Origin: Eunapius fragilis
Taxonomy: Eukaryota; Porifera; Demospongiae; Spongillida; Spongillidae
Assembly (NCBI GenBank): GCA_963681505.1
Contig: OY811971.1
Span: 12,454,732-12,518,731, forward strand
Length of the DNA: 64,000 nt
Reading direction: 5' to 3'
Shown here: one piece after another, positions 56,901-64,000 of the stretch
How the letters are laid out: every line of letters begins with the position of its first letter
Numbering within the stretch: the stretch's first letter is position 1
Notes under the pieces: model-generated
Database searches by the model: none
Seen by the model: the letters and a program-made list of their open reading frames with translations, nothing else
What the model was told of the DNA's origin: nothing
Translations under genes and position numbers: made by a program

Positions 56901-58999
56901 ATTACACTCGTAAGAACAGTTTTTTTCTACTTGATCTTAGCCGAAGAGGCCGAGAAGCGATGGAGGGTGAAGGGACACCACTGGCCTTTAAATACATCAC
57001 ACTGTTATGGCGACATTAGGGGTTTGTGTTACCTTACCATTGAATCAGCACCTCATTACAGGTGTAGGTGTGGTCATAAACGTACACATTACCCCACCCA
57101 TAAGATGTGCATACCTGTATTGAAATTGAAACTGGTAGCTTGTATTTTGTGTCAGGCCACTTCCAGTTCCTAGTCACATTACCATCCTGTGGTGATGGTG
57201 GGAAGGGGAGGGTGGGAGCAGGAAATGGACAGGATGTAGTAAGCTAAAGCTCCTCCCCCTATAACAGTGGACGGCAGAGGATGCATTACCTCATCAAACA
57301 GGCTCCCTCCATGTTCACTGCTAAGCATGAGGATGGACCCACTCGGGTGGTAGCAGCAGTTCCTGCCATGGGGACCAAAGCTTGCCAGCATCCTGTGGTG
57401 CTCTGTGTCGTCATAGGCGATGGTGTGGAGACCTCTCCTGTCCTGTTCCCTACGGCTGATGGAGATGGCCTCACGACCTGAGAAGTAACTAGGGAGAGAG
57501 AGGGGGGAGGGGGGGGAAGGGGGGGGAGGGAGAGATGGGAGTACAACAGATTTTGTAATAAAACCCGCCCACATAACATCCCAACCAATGTTTTATTATG
57601 CAATATTATCCAATTGTATTTTTTAATGCGTTAAGAAGATGGAAACAAATCAAAACAATGGAAAATGTAACAAATTCAACAGACTACTTAAAGATGTGGT
57701 CAAAGCATACTTGCAGTGCCCAGACCCATCTGGGAGGATGAGGAGGAACAGGTTAGCCCCCTCCCCCATCATCAACGTCTCGTTGACAGTGGGCAGCGAG
57801 AAGGAAGCCACACTTGGGGGCAGCTTGCCCAGCACTGCCGGGAGAGGGAAGCTGCTAGCCCTCTGGTGGTGCTTGGAGCGGAGGGACTTGGGGTCGTAGA
57901 ACTTGACAATGACAGGTCCATCTTCCCCTCTGAGCCTGGCTGTGAGCTGGGCCTCCTCCCTTGGTTGGGGGGAGGAGGAGGAGGGGGAGGAGGAGGGGGA
58001 GGAGGAGGGGGAGGAGGAGGGGGAGCAGGGAAAGGAAGGTCATATGCATGTGGTTGATACAACAGTGCTGATACAAAAATAGCAATCACCATCACCACCA
58101 CTATCGTGATCTGCATTGCATTAAATAAATTCACACAAAGCTACAGAACTGAAAACAGTGTATTGTACGTACATTGTAATATCTCTCACCTCCCCCTCCT
58201 CTCTCCCTCTTCTCTCTCCCTTCCTCTCTCCCTCTCCCCTCCCCCTCCTCTCTTCCTCTCCCCTCCCCTTCCTCTCTCCCTCTCCCCTCCCCCTCCTCTC
58301 TCCCCTCCCCTTCCTCTCTCCCTCTCCTCTCTCCCTCTCCCCTCCCTCTCCTCTCTCCCTTCTTTCCCTTCCCCCCAATAAAAGCCCCTAGCCTACCTCT
58401 TCCTCATGGCTTCCTTCAGGCGCAGCAGCTGACCATCCCATTGGTGCAGTGTGCTGGCTTCCATGTCCGCCTCCTCACTAGGGGGCACCACCCACTCTGT
58501 TAGGGAGGGGAGGAGACACCTCTCACTGCTGGAGAACTTCACCAAAAAATAAAAGTAACGCATACCTTCATTTTCACATGTTGAGATGGAGAAGCACAGG
58601 GTACCCCCAGATGGGACATGCTTCACGCTTGCTGCAGGGGGTGTGAACCAATGATGATATCATCCATACGCCGTAAGGCGCTGCCCACGCCCTCACCATT
58701 GGACATGTCAGAGGGTTCCTCTCTGATGTTCTCATTGCTATCCCTCTCCTCTGCCTTCTCACCAGCACCAACAGAGATCTTGTGAGACCCTGAGGGACCC
58801 AGGCACGTATGAAGGCTGTGAGCCCACCTCAGGCACAGTGAGTACACACATTAACATGCACACACACAGAGACATACATACATACATAGTAATCAGGAGA
58901 ACACACACATACACACAGATACGCACATATACACATCCAAAATACACACAAATGCATTAACACACATCACTCACATTGCACACACGTACACACACATAT

Positions 59000-59096
<97 letters not shown>

Positions 59097-60175
59097 TTGC
59101 TTTTAGGTTTCAAGTTATTTCCTTTCATCATCTTCAGCTTTTCCAATCTCGTAGGCTTCGGTACCACCGCCTGGACCTCCCTCCGGTAGTTCAGGATGGT
59201 CGGACTCGTCCCGCGGAGCTCCGTCGGGAGGGAGTCGTACTCGTAGTGGCCTGGGGACTCGTCCCGGTGCTGGGAGGAGCTGGCGCGACTCACGTCCGAC
59301 TTGACGGAGTAATTGGACGCGACGCTGAGCGCGGTCGTCGGCCTCTCCGGCCTGCGGGGAGGACAGTAGTTCGGGTCCATTATCGACGTCTTCCTCGGAA
59401 CTTCGCCGCTGCCGTTGCCTTTTGTCCTTCTCTTCTTCTTCCTCCTCTTCGGCTCTACCGGCTGCCTGAGGCGGCTGGACTGGGAGCGCAGGACGGCCTC
59501 CACCGACGACTGCTGCCTGAGCCTCGTGGCCTCGTCCTCTGGATGCCCGGTGAGGTAAGGGCTCGCGTTGTTCGAGTCCGGGTAGAAGCAGGTCTCCGTC
59601 TGCCACTCCCGCCGCTCGACGACCGCGTCGCACGTGAGCCGGTCGTGGTCCCTCAGCAGGTCGTCCACCAGGTACGCGGGCAAGGTCAGGACCTCGCTGT
59701 TGCCCTCAAGGAGCCTGGCGAGACCCGCTAGGACGGAGGTGGACGCGAACTTGGCCTCAGCGAACGTGTAAAGCAGCCTGCCTCTCCCCCTGCTTCTCTT
59801 CCTCTGTCCCTTTCCCCTGGGCTCCGCCTCCTCCGCCGCAATGTCCTCAGCCGCCTCTTCCTCCTCGTCTTCCCGGATACGCTCGGAGCCCTCCTCAGCC
59901 TCCGAGACCAGCCTTGGTCCCGAAGGATCGATGGAGGGGAGACCCGCCGAGAGGGATACGACAACGCGCTTCAGAGATGACTGCGGCCTCTTCGGCTTGC
60001 TGCCAGCGGATCCCTTGTCTTCGTCTACCCCTACGCCCTTAAAGGTGAGAAGCTGCTCCTTGTGCTCCCCGAAGAGGGTGTAGTCGTCAAAGGCCTTCCT
60101 CAGCCGCCTGTGAAACGTTCGCTCGCTCTTCTGGTTGTAGAAATACGTGTCCGAGGTGTCGCTTGGCCGGGACAT
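39340..60175 (-). CDS. C3orf20/FAM194-domain-like gene, many exons
   Basis: Starts MSRPSDTSDTYFYNQKSERT at 60175. Phase-consistent exons: 60175-59097, 58815-58697, 58631-58397, 57959-57711 (DGPVIVKFYDPKSLR, LILPDGSGHC), 57488-57290 (SGREAISISRREQD, SFGPHGRNCCYHPSGSI, HGGSLFDE), then 43140-43012 (NMVLRFSCHGQMNRFDVAP), about 42860-42787, 42260-42171, 42105-41978 (VVNNWMAHYRQTIGI). Further exons near 41560-41370, 41160-41070 (RPKKIVCGCP), 40660-40550 (LEFDVFLQSHVPRDQLVIVV), 40445-40362, 40275-40155 (FRLFKYDLAKATKNLTYTIP), 40011-39931 (RLVCADTMFNGYGTTRGDF) and 39568-39340 (GRKGMFLPHDYKFATT). The SGRxAI...GTCYHPNGS-type block is the FAM194 domain; overall order fits C3orf20 relatives, whose function is unknown. 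The first exon is acidic and basic, with RGKGQRKRSRGRGR. At least one FAM194 exon between 57.3 and 43.1 kb was not found. Confidence 0.6.
41900..41969. repeat. (CA)n microsatellite
   Basis: Nearly pure ca dinucleotides with one acatacaaac break, in an intron of the C3orf20-like gene. Confidence 0.9.
43320..44970 (+). other. Unidentified sequence inside the C3orf20-like intron
   Basis: Short plus-strand open frames, e.g. KGDKSEFPYSGPYTAIGVCA (43560-43620) and LEVSVGWLDNDLIPDQKSKV (44875-44935). The SGPYT block with a basic lead and a later VEPLSKHL could be the C-terminus of an integrase-like protein, but catalytic parts are absent. A hairpin ggaccactttt...aaaagtggtcc lies at 43399-43429. Confidence 0.25.
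43826..43965. repeat. 11-bp tandem repeat, about 13 copies
   Basis: Pure accaatagtac units, slightly diverged at the right end (accaacagtac). Open in several frames (YYWCTIGVL), which produces spurious ORFs. Confidence 0.9.
45240..46010 (-). pseudogene. Non-LTR RT fragment (palm/fingers)
   Basis: Minus strand reads LVYADLICIAASNKIEVQDL (degenerate YADD box: YADL), LDRCVAFGEWAGFQFNARKV, then, after a frame change, a thumb-like stretch ending near 45250. It resembles LAYADDVCVAASSKPELQGL in the element at 50.6-54.4 kb, so it is a related restriction-endonuclease-type non-LTR family. Its Asp-to-Leu change and frameshifts make it inactive. Confidence 0.6.
46503..46693 (-). ncRNA. U2-snRNA-like gene, copy 1
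   Basis: On the minus strand it starts ATCGCTTCTCGGCCTCTTCG, the U2 5' end and stem-loop I, followed by GCTAAGATCAAGT. Stem-loop IIa is ACGAG-TGTAATAT-CTCGT (two compensatory pair changes against human), IIb is GGGGAC-AAT-GTTCCC, the Sm-type site is AATTTTTGA, and stem-loop IV keeps TTATTGCACTACAT. Length about 191 nt, as expected. The invariant branch-site recognition GTAGTA is replaced: the sequence reads AAGTAGAAATACACTGTTC. It may be a diverged U2 variant or a pseudogene. U2 pairs with intron branch points in the spliceosome. Confidence 0.7.
46694..46753 (-). promoter_or_regulatory. Conserved 5' flank of U2-like copy 1
   Basis: The 60 bases upstream of the RNA start are nearly identical in all three U2-like units (also 54448-54507 and 56962-57021). 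On the minus strand they contain tgtatttaaag about 25-35 bases before the start, and ataacagtgtgatg further out. This is where a proximal snRNA promoter element should lie. Confidence 0.45.
46950..48470 (-). pseudogene. Non-LTR element 3' half: RT thumb and restriction-like endonuclease
   Basis: Minus-strand pieces in order from 48470: RT fragment, HHFARPRLLYLLQNAEPAIG-like thumb (about 47990-47880), then near 47290-47180 a CCHC knuckle CPRCHSEQETLAHILNHC, and finally NRPNLT and IVDVAMPLES, the PD...D region of the restriction-like endonuclease. Several frameshifts. Bases 47630-48470 are nearly duplicated at 54515-55370. Confidence 0.6.
48480..49378 (+). CDS. Unidentified two-exon coding segment
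   Basis: Exon at about 48477-48675 after a catacag acceptor reads ENPALDVQGIKSSEFVKSKI, FIPEQYITMTPTGEPGTPAV, LLLRINELEESYKGND and ends CAG|gtatccc. A second exon from 49004 (tgtacag acceptor) reads KILNISKELGEVHEQLSRLE, then turns into GC-rich sequence encoding a Pro/Gly-rich tail to the stop at 49378. The two join in phase and predict helices. I do not recognise the protein. The GC-rich end from about 49185 is repeated at 56000-56195, so that part belongs to the repeated U2 unit. Confidence 0.4.
49379..50417. repeat. Repeated spacer of the U2 unit (pairs with 56196-56770)
   Basis: No gene. 49379-49890 and 50360-50417 match 56196-56710 and 56711-56770 closely; the second copy has lost about 470 bases. 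It forms the common 3' flank of the U2-like sequences. Confidence 0.7.
50418..50567 (-). ncRNA. U2-snRNA-like copy 2, 3' part (split by retrotransposon)
   Basis: Matches copy 1 from ACTGTTCTTACGAGTG to the 3' end, then stops abruptly at 50567 where retrotransposon sequence begins. The missing 5' part is at 54384-54447. Confidence 0.75.
50568..54383 (-). mobile_element. RLE-type non-LTR retrotransposon inserted in a U2-like gene (Utopia-like)
   Basis: Exactly 3816 bases lie between two copies of the 20-bp sequence attacactcgtaagaacagt (50548-50567 and 54384-54403), which occurs once in the uninterrupted U2-like copies. The 5' end is at 54383 and the 3' end at 50568 (ctatgagagaaa, no long poly-A). 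The coding region carries N-terminal zinc fingers, RT and a C-terminal restriction-like endonuclease. Utopia elements are the established restriction-endonuclease-type non-LTR group that targets U2 genes; assignment here rests on target and architecture only. A G run of about 23 at 50821-50843 lies in the 3' UTR. Confidence 0.8.
50949..54198 (-). pseudogene. Retrotransposon polyprotein: zinc fingers, RT, restriction-like endonuclease
   Basis: From 54099: C2H2 fingers FECPVCKLCYTTHNSLVRH and FKCALCDYANEKLRSTSNHF, then a Myb-like stretch KWGEGEIARFKETLKRLG. RT follows: WRPISLQLTLYKLYSAIIAR, LLLAWLDLRDAFGSVPHDLI (catalytic Asp), GVKQGCP, LSPILFNIVLEGLLKLL and SLAYADDVCVAASS (YADD intact). The C-terminus has the knuckle CRLCGRGEETLAHIVNHCH and the nuclease core RPDLTIISPDERTILLVDVS with CPFE. 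Breaks: frame changes near 53420, 53100, 52640 and 52250 plus a stop-rich gap 51800-52200. Key catalytic residues survive, so inactivation looks recent. The nuclease nicks the target and RT copies the RNA from that nick. Confidence 0.8.
54384..54447 (-). ncRNA. U2-snRNA-like copy 2, 5' part
   Basis: On the minus strand ATCGCTTCTCGGCCTCTTCG, then a 3-base insertion (ctATTaag) not in the other copies, AGATCAAGTAGAAATACACTG and the 20-bp target duplication, ending at the retrotransposon 5' end. Flank upstream conserved as in copy 1. Confidence 0.7.
54480..55670 (-). pseudogene. Non-LTR RT fragment, second family
   Basis: Minus strand from 55670: IMLQITIYKMYAAIIGCRVS, ISPSQKDVPALRGMPGTQLC, LLRMVGLHQTTIRVIKDIND, later LHPRRTVSSFLYTPPRMGG and LGLPNIEDEVHIF (thumb). 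The RT piece LRMVGL..TTI.VIKD is the same family as the antisense fragment inside every T module, so T captured part of such an element. Frameshifted throughout; duplicated at 47630-48470. Confidence 0.65.
55671..56770. repeat. Repeated spacer of the U2 unit, second copy
   Basis: 56000-56770 duplicates 49185-49890 plus 50360-50417, with the GC-rich open stretch (QGQGGAVPWGHHDSLQSW) and the 3' flank of U2. 55671-55985 holds nothing recognised. Confidence 0.65.
56771..56961 (-). ncRNA. U2-snRNA-like gene, copy 3
   Basis: Full-length match to copy 1 with few changes. The region that should hold the branch-site recognition sequence reads AAGTAGAAAAAAACTGTTC, different again from copy 1. Stems IIa and IV are unchanged. 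Conserved 5' flank at 56962-57021. Confidence 0.7.
57958..58026. repeat. GGAGGA-type purine repeat
   Basis: gaggaggaggagggggagga repeats in the intron just upstream of the 57959 exon; the complementary pyrimidine tract serves that exon's acceptor on the minus strand. Confidence 0.8.
58186..58376. repeat. Polypyrimidine (CTCTCCCTCCCC)n tract
   Basis: 190 bases almost purely C and T on the plus strand, in an intron of the minus-strand gene; makes long spurious ORFs. Confidence 0.85.
58998..59090. repeat. (CA)n microsatellite, about 46 units
   Basis: Pure dinucleotide repeat starting a few bases inside the donor of the first C3orf20-like exon (donor at 59096). Confidence 0.95.
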
Positions 60176-62087
60176 GTATGAAGGGCCCTAACCTTGGCCG
60201 TTTTTGTGTATGTTTATTTTTAGCGATGTCCACTACTGAGTAACTGCATCGTTCGTCCCTGGCGAAGTCTAATTAGAGCACATCCGTTTGAGAACGTTGC
60301 CTTGGTAACATTAAATAAATTCACATTAATAATCGGGCGGTGGTGCTCTATATTTAGGAGTTGTAAGTGATGTGTGTGGCAGTAACTTTGCCGATTGATG
60401 TGTGCGTTGGGATTTACATATGGAGGGGGTGCTGGGTTGCACGTTGGGTGCGGGGTTGCACGTAGGGTGCGTGCCGATCCACCACAATCACGGAATACCG
60501 GTTCTTAATCAGCGTCACACTACAAGTTGCATGCAGCACGCAATAGGATACGTACAGGTACGTGTGGTCGAAGGTGCTTCAACTGCCGTAATATCATACT
60601 GGACTTATCATGTGCGTTGTGCACGTGACTGAAAGTAGGATGAATTCATACATGTGTTAAATAGCTCATGGCTCATTCCACTATGACTTTGTATGGGAGC
60701 GTGCATCACATCTTCAGATCATGTGATGCATTTACTCATACTTGTTTGTCTTTGCTTTAACCGTTTATTTATTTAATAATTTTAATGATCATGTATGCTG
60801 ACCCGAATAAATAAATTTTCCAGATAAATTTCAATTTGGCAGGTTCATAACTTTTCCATTATCTGCCTGATACAGACATTTTTGACATCAAATTGAAGCT
60901 GAACTGAAGCCCATATTTAATAATCATTTTTGTGCGTGGTGAAAGGATTAAATAGTTGTTATGTTCAAAGCGCTGATTTCAAATTTCAGATTACTTCCGG
61001 AGTTGTAAAAAATACTAACATCAAGGCGAAGACTAAAAATTTCAAGTGTATAGATAACCCCTGAGAACCGCGTGGATTTGATGATTTTTTTTTTTTTTTT
61101 TTTCGGCTTAAGTGTGTTGCACCACAGCAATCAACAGTCAACACTGCAGGGCCGCCGGAAGGATAACATAAATGGGGCGGCTCATTAGTATTCATGATCA
61201 ATAACGTAATCAATTATTAAAAGTTTCGTAACCCACAATTAATAATCTCTACAAATCACTTTAAAAGTACACATTTAATCACTTTAAAGTAATTAATAAT
61301 AAGTATGTAATTGTTAAATGTACCCGTAAAAAGTGGAGCGGCCATAGCCGCCCCAGCCGCCCCGGCTCCGGCGGCCCTGCACTGTCTATGATAACTGCGT
61401 GCCCATTCTTCAAAAATATAAATATGCTCTCATTATTAACATCACTTTTACGAGCTGAGCGCAATTTGTGGCCACCAGTGTCCTTAGTTGTTGGTTCGCG
61501 ATACTTATATAACACCCTTTTTGACAAACAAACACTTAAAATATGCTGCAAACATTTAAGATGGCGGACACACGTTAAACTCGATGTGGTCCGTAGAGCT
61601 TTTCTTTTTATTTCATGAAGACAACGATGTTGATTGAGGCTTCAATGAAATTGATGTTTATTTAACCTTTTCATCATCTATTAAAGTTATTGATACATTT
61701 ATTTAGATTCTACGTAGATTGATCTTCAATTTGACACCAAAGAAATCACTACCAGAATTATAATGAGCCTGCCAAGTTGCAAAACTTTCAGAAAAAAATT
61801 AATTATTCATTACAGTATATTTCGTAAACCATTAAAGTTATTTATGTAATAACTGGTTCAAGTAACATTCATCCTTACGTATGCATGGTGGTTCATTCAC
61901 GTTTGTGGTCCACCAGGATATTGTCCAGTAAAGTAGTTGGGTGGGGGGGGGGGGGGGGGCCTAAGAGGAAGACTAGACAATATATAGTTGAATGGGCAAT
62001 ATCCTGTGAACCCCCAGTACATGTAGGTGGGGGGGTTTAAAGATTAAATACAGTTGACAGGGAGTGCAGATTGTGGAGAAAATACGA

Positions 62088-62144
<57 letters not shown>

Positions 62145-62351
62145 GTGTGTGTGTGTGTGCATACATGTGTGTGCACGCACACATGTTTGACAATTTTGCA
62201 CACTGGATAAAGTAATGAGAATGTTTTCTTGATCCCACAGGTAATGTCATCTGTGTAGTCCCCGCCTCCCTCCCCCTCCTCTCTCACTCTCCCCCCACAC
62301 CCTCCCTCCCTCTCCTCTCTCTCTCTCCCTCCCTCTCCCTCCTGAGACATC
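60176..62351. other. Intergenic region between divergent genes
   Basis: Separates the minus-strand C3orf20-like start (60175) from the plus-strand SLC35E3 start (62352); presumably holds both promoters. Contains T20 at about 61084, G run at 61942-61960, (GT)n at 62089-62160 and the MITE at 61148-61379. No other gene seen. Confidence 0.55.
61148..61379. mobile_element. 232-bp MITE with CAGGGCCGCCGG termini
   Basis: Left end cagggccgccgga, right end its inverse tccggcggccctg; flanked on both sides by cactg (61143-61147 and 61380-61384), a 5-bp target duplication. CAGGG termini suggest a hAT-type origin, but the 5-bp duplication leaves the superfamily open. Confidence 0.7.
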
Positions 62352-62762
62352 ATGCCTCAGCCAAATGCTGTGGTCACACTTCTCGTAGTCCTCAACCTGG
62401 TGTCCTCCATTTGCATCGTCTTTGTCAACAAACTGGTCTATGTCCGCTATGGTTTCCCTGGCATGATGCTCACCCTGGTCCACTTTGCCATCACGGGTCT
62501 GGGGATGAGGCTCTGCTCCTGGCTGGGTCTGTTTACCCCAAAGAGGGTCCCCCTGCGCCACCTCCTCCCCATGTGTGCGTCTTTCTGCGGCTTTGTGGTG
62601 CTCACAAACCTCTCCCTCCAGAGCAACACCGTGGGAACGTACCAGCTGGCCAAGGCCATGACCACGCCCATCATCCTGGTGGTGCAGGCGTGGTGGTACG
62701 GAAGACCCACCTCCCTCAGAGTCATGCTGACGATAGTGAGCACGGGGCTGGGGAGGAGAGGG

Positions 62763-62812
<50 letters not shown>

Positions 62813-63866
62813 AATGTGGCATGCCAGCAGAGGTGGCATCAGTCGTGGTGTATTGTTACATTTGCACAATCTATCAATCGCTCAAAATCAAGACCCTCGT
62901 ATTCAAGTACCTGACAAAAAAGCCTGAAGTGAGACTTAACCCCATGTTTGAACTACAGGTATAGCTAAAGGCTAAAGACAGCATGACATACCTGGATGAT
63001 GATGTCCGATATATGTTGCTGTGGACCATGTATATTTATGATTATCAACTTATGAATAACCAGTGAATAAGTTATAAGCAAATTTCCATTGCTTTTTATA
63101 ATCAAAAAGATATGATAAAGCTTAGAACTAATTGTAATGTGAATGAATTTAGAAACGTTCTGTCTGCATTTTGTTAATCAAACTTGGCAATTCAATAATT
63201 CGACTGCATTTAATAAGACAAAGGTATTGAAATTAGTTAGCATTTAACTGTTCATTCACTATTAAACTTCAATGTCTAATTAACTTGGTTAACTAGAGGG
63301 CTTTGAGTTCTGTCACTGACCCCTCCCCACCTCAGGTCCCCAGTCAACCACTGACCCCCTCCCCACCTCTGGTCCCCAGTCAATCACTGACCCCTCCCAC
63401 CTCAGGTCCCCAGTCAACCACTGACCCCCTCCCCACCTCAGGTCCCCAGTCAACCACTGACCCCTTCCCCACCTCTGGTCCCCAGTCAACCACTGACCCC
63501 CTCCCCACCTCTGGTCCCCAGTCAACCACTGACCCCTCCCACCTCAGGTCCCCAGTCAACCACTGACCCCTTCCCTACCTCAGGTCCCCAGTCAACCACT
63601 GACCCCTTCCCCACCTCAGGTCCCCAGTCAACCCCTTCCCCACCTCTGGTCCCCAGTCAACCACTGACCCCCTCCCCACCTCTGGTCCCCAGTCAACCAC
63701 TGACCCCTCCCCACCTCAGGTCCCCAGTCAACCACTGACCCCCTCCCCACCTCAGGTACCAGTGATGTTTGGTATCGTACTGAATTCGTACTATGACGTC
63801 CACTTCAACGTCCTGGGTACCGTGTATGCTACCACTGGAGCTGTGGTCACAGGGATATACCAGATT
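62352..63866 (+). CDS. SLC35E3: SLC35E3 nucleotide-sugar-transporter-like, exons 1-2 (3' end outside window)
   Basis: Exon 1 is 62352-62735 (128 codons, phase 0, donor ATA|gtgagc) and exon 2 is 63756-63866 (37 codons, phase 0, donor ATT|gtatgt). Starts MPQPNAVVTLLVVLNLVSSI, then CIVFVNKLVYVRYGFPGM, FCGFVVLTNLSLQSNTVGTY, QLAKAMTTPIILVVQ; exon 2 reads GIVLNSYYDVHFNVLGTVYA. Order and spacing match the first half of animal SLC35E3. That protein is a ten-helix member of the SLC35 drug/metabolite transporter family, placed in the Golgi or ER; its substrate is not firmly known. About four membrane helices are covered. The start ATG follows a pyrimidine-rich leader. Confidence 0.9.
62767..62812. repeat. 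(GT)n microsatellite in SLC35E3 intron 1
   Basis: Pure gt dinucleotides 30 bases after the exon 1 donor. Confidence 0.95.
63313..63755 (+). repeat. Minisatellite of about 36 bp ending in the exon 2 splice acceptor
   Basis: About 12 units of cagtcaaccactgaccccct plus ccccacctcaggtcccc. Each contains a pyrimidine tract and ctcag|gt. The last unit runs ccccacctcag|GTACCAGTG, so its AG is the acceptor of SLC35E3 exon 2. Units vary between ctcaggtcc and ctctggtcc; only some keep the AG. Confidence 0.9.
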
Positions 63867-64000
63867 GTATGTAGTGTGTGTGTGTGTGAGAATGAACGTG
63901 GACATGTGTGTGTTTGCGTGAGCATGTATGTAGACGTGTGTGGGTGTGAGTATGTATGTGGATGTGTGTGTGTGTGAGTATGTGTGTGGATGTGGGTGTG
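63867..64000. other. Start of SLC35E3 intron 2, GT-rich
   Basis: gtgtgtgtg-rich sequence after the exon 2 donor to the window end. Confidence 0.7.

Noticed and set aside
58976..59731. Plus-strand ORF of 251 codons
   Set aside because: It is the antisense of the first C3orf20-like exon plus a CA repeat.
62411..62914. Second plus-strand frame over SLC35E3 exon 1
   Set aside because: Overlaps the well-supported SLC35E3 frame and is extended by a GT repeat.

Overview
This is eukaryotic, clearly metazoan DNA: GT-AG introns (many only 55-90 nt), snRNA-like sequence, vertebrate-type (CCCTAA)n telomeric repeat, and recognisable animal families (SLC35E3, a C3orf20/FAM194-type gene, BEN and HECT domains). 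The tiny introns, the density of old transposable elements and the type of repeat-derived proteins suggest a marine invertebrate, possibly a sponge; the species cannot be fixed from sequence alone. Most of the window is repeat DNA. Confident host genes lie mainly at the right.

Layout. 0-1 kb: 3' end of a BEN-domain gene with a tandemly duplicated exon, then a 28-bp minisatellite. 1.6-3.1 kb: a Tc1-type (DD34E) transposon, minus strand, with a 61-nt intron. 3.9-13.5 kb: repeat array of a retroelement-like family. I call its parts A (a helical plus Pro/Gln-rich 'gag-like' ORF), B (a diverged relative of A) and T (a shared tail containing an antisense reverse transcriptase fragment). A, B and T are joined through short (CCCTAA)n telomeric blocks. 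A hammerhead-ribozyme core and an internally deleted Tc1 element (43-bp inverted repeats) lie among them. 13.5-27.2 kb: remains of a hAT/ZMYM1-like gene, a Ty3/gypsy integrase, a Ginger-like integrase spliced to an OTU protease domain, a HECT-domain gene with duplicated mini-exons, a possible methylase, and a pogo/CENP-B-type transposase. 28.4-30 kb: a dead Penelope-like element (RT plus GIY-YIG nuclease, minus strand). 30.9-32.4 kb: a repeat-derived gene ending in an RGG tract. 32.8-36.4 kb: a third A-T copy and a segmental duplicate of 12.2-13.5 kb, carrying two palindromic MITEs that the other copy lacks.

39.3-60.2 kb: a C3orf20/FAM194-like gene on the minus strand. What looks like its large central intron (57.3 to 43.1 kb) holds a tandem array of three U2-snRNA-like units. 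The middle unit is split by a 3.8-kb restriction-like-endonuclease non-LTR retrotransposon (50568-54383) flanked by a 20-bp target duplication inside the U2 sequence. This is the insertion behaviour known for the Utopia group. 62.35 kb to the end: SLC35E3 first exons on the plus strand, where the second exon's splice acceptor is the last unit of an intronic minisatellite.

Most interesting points: (1) the 3' ends of B and T abut (CCCTAA)n in the orientation expected if cDNA was primed by the telomeric G-strand; (2) a retrotransposon sits inside a U2-like gene with a full target duplication; (3) a compact hammerhead motif; (4) snRNA copies keep compensatory stem changes but have lost the branch-site recognition sequence.
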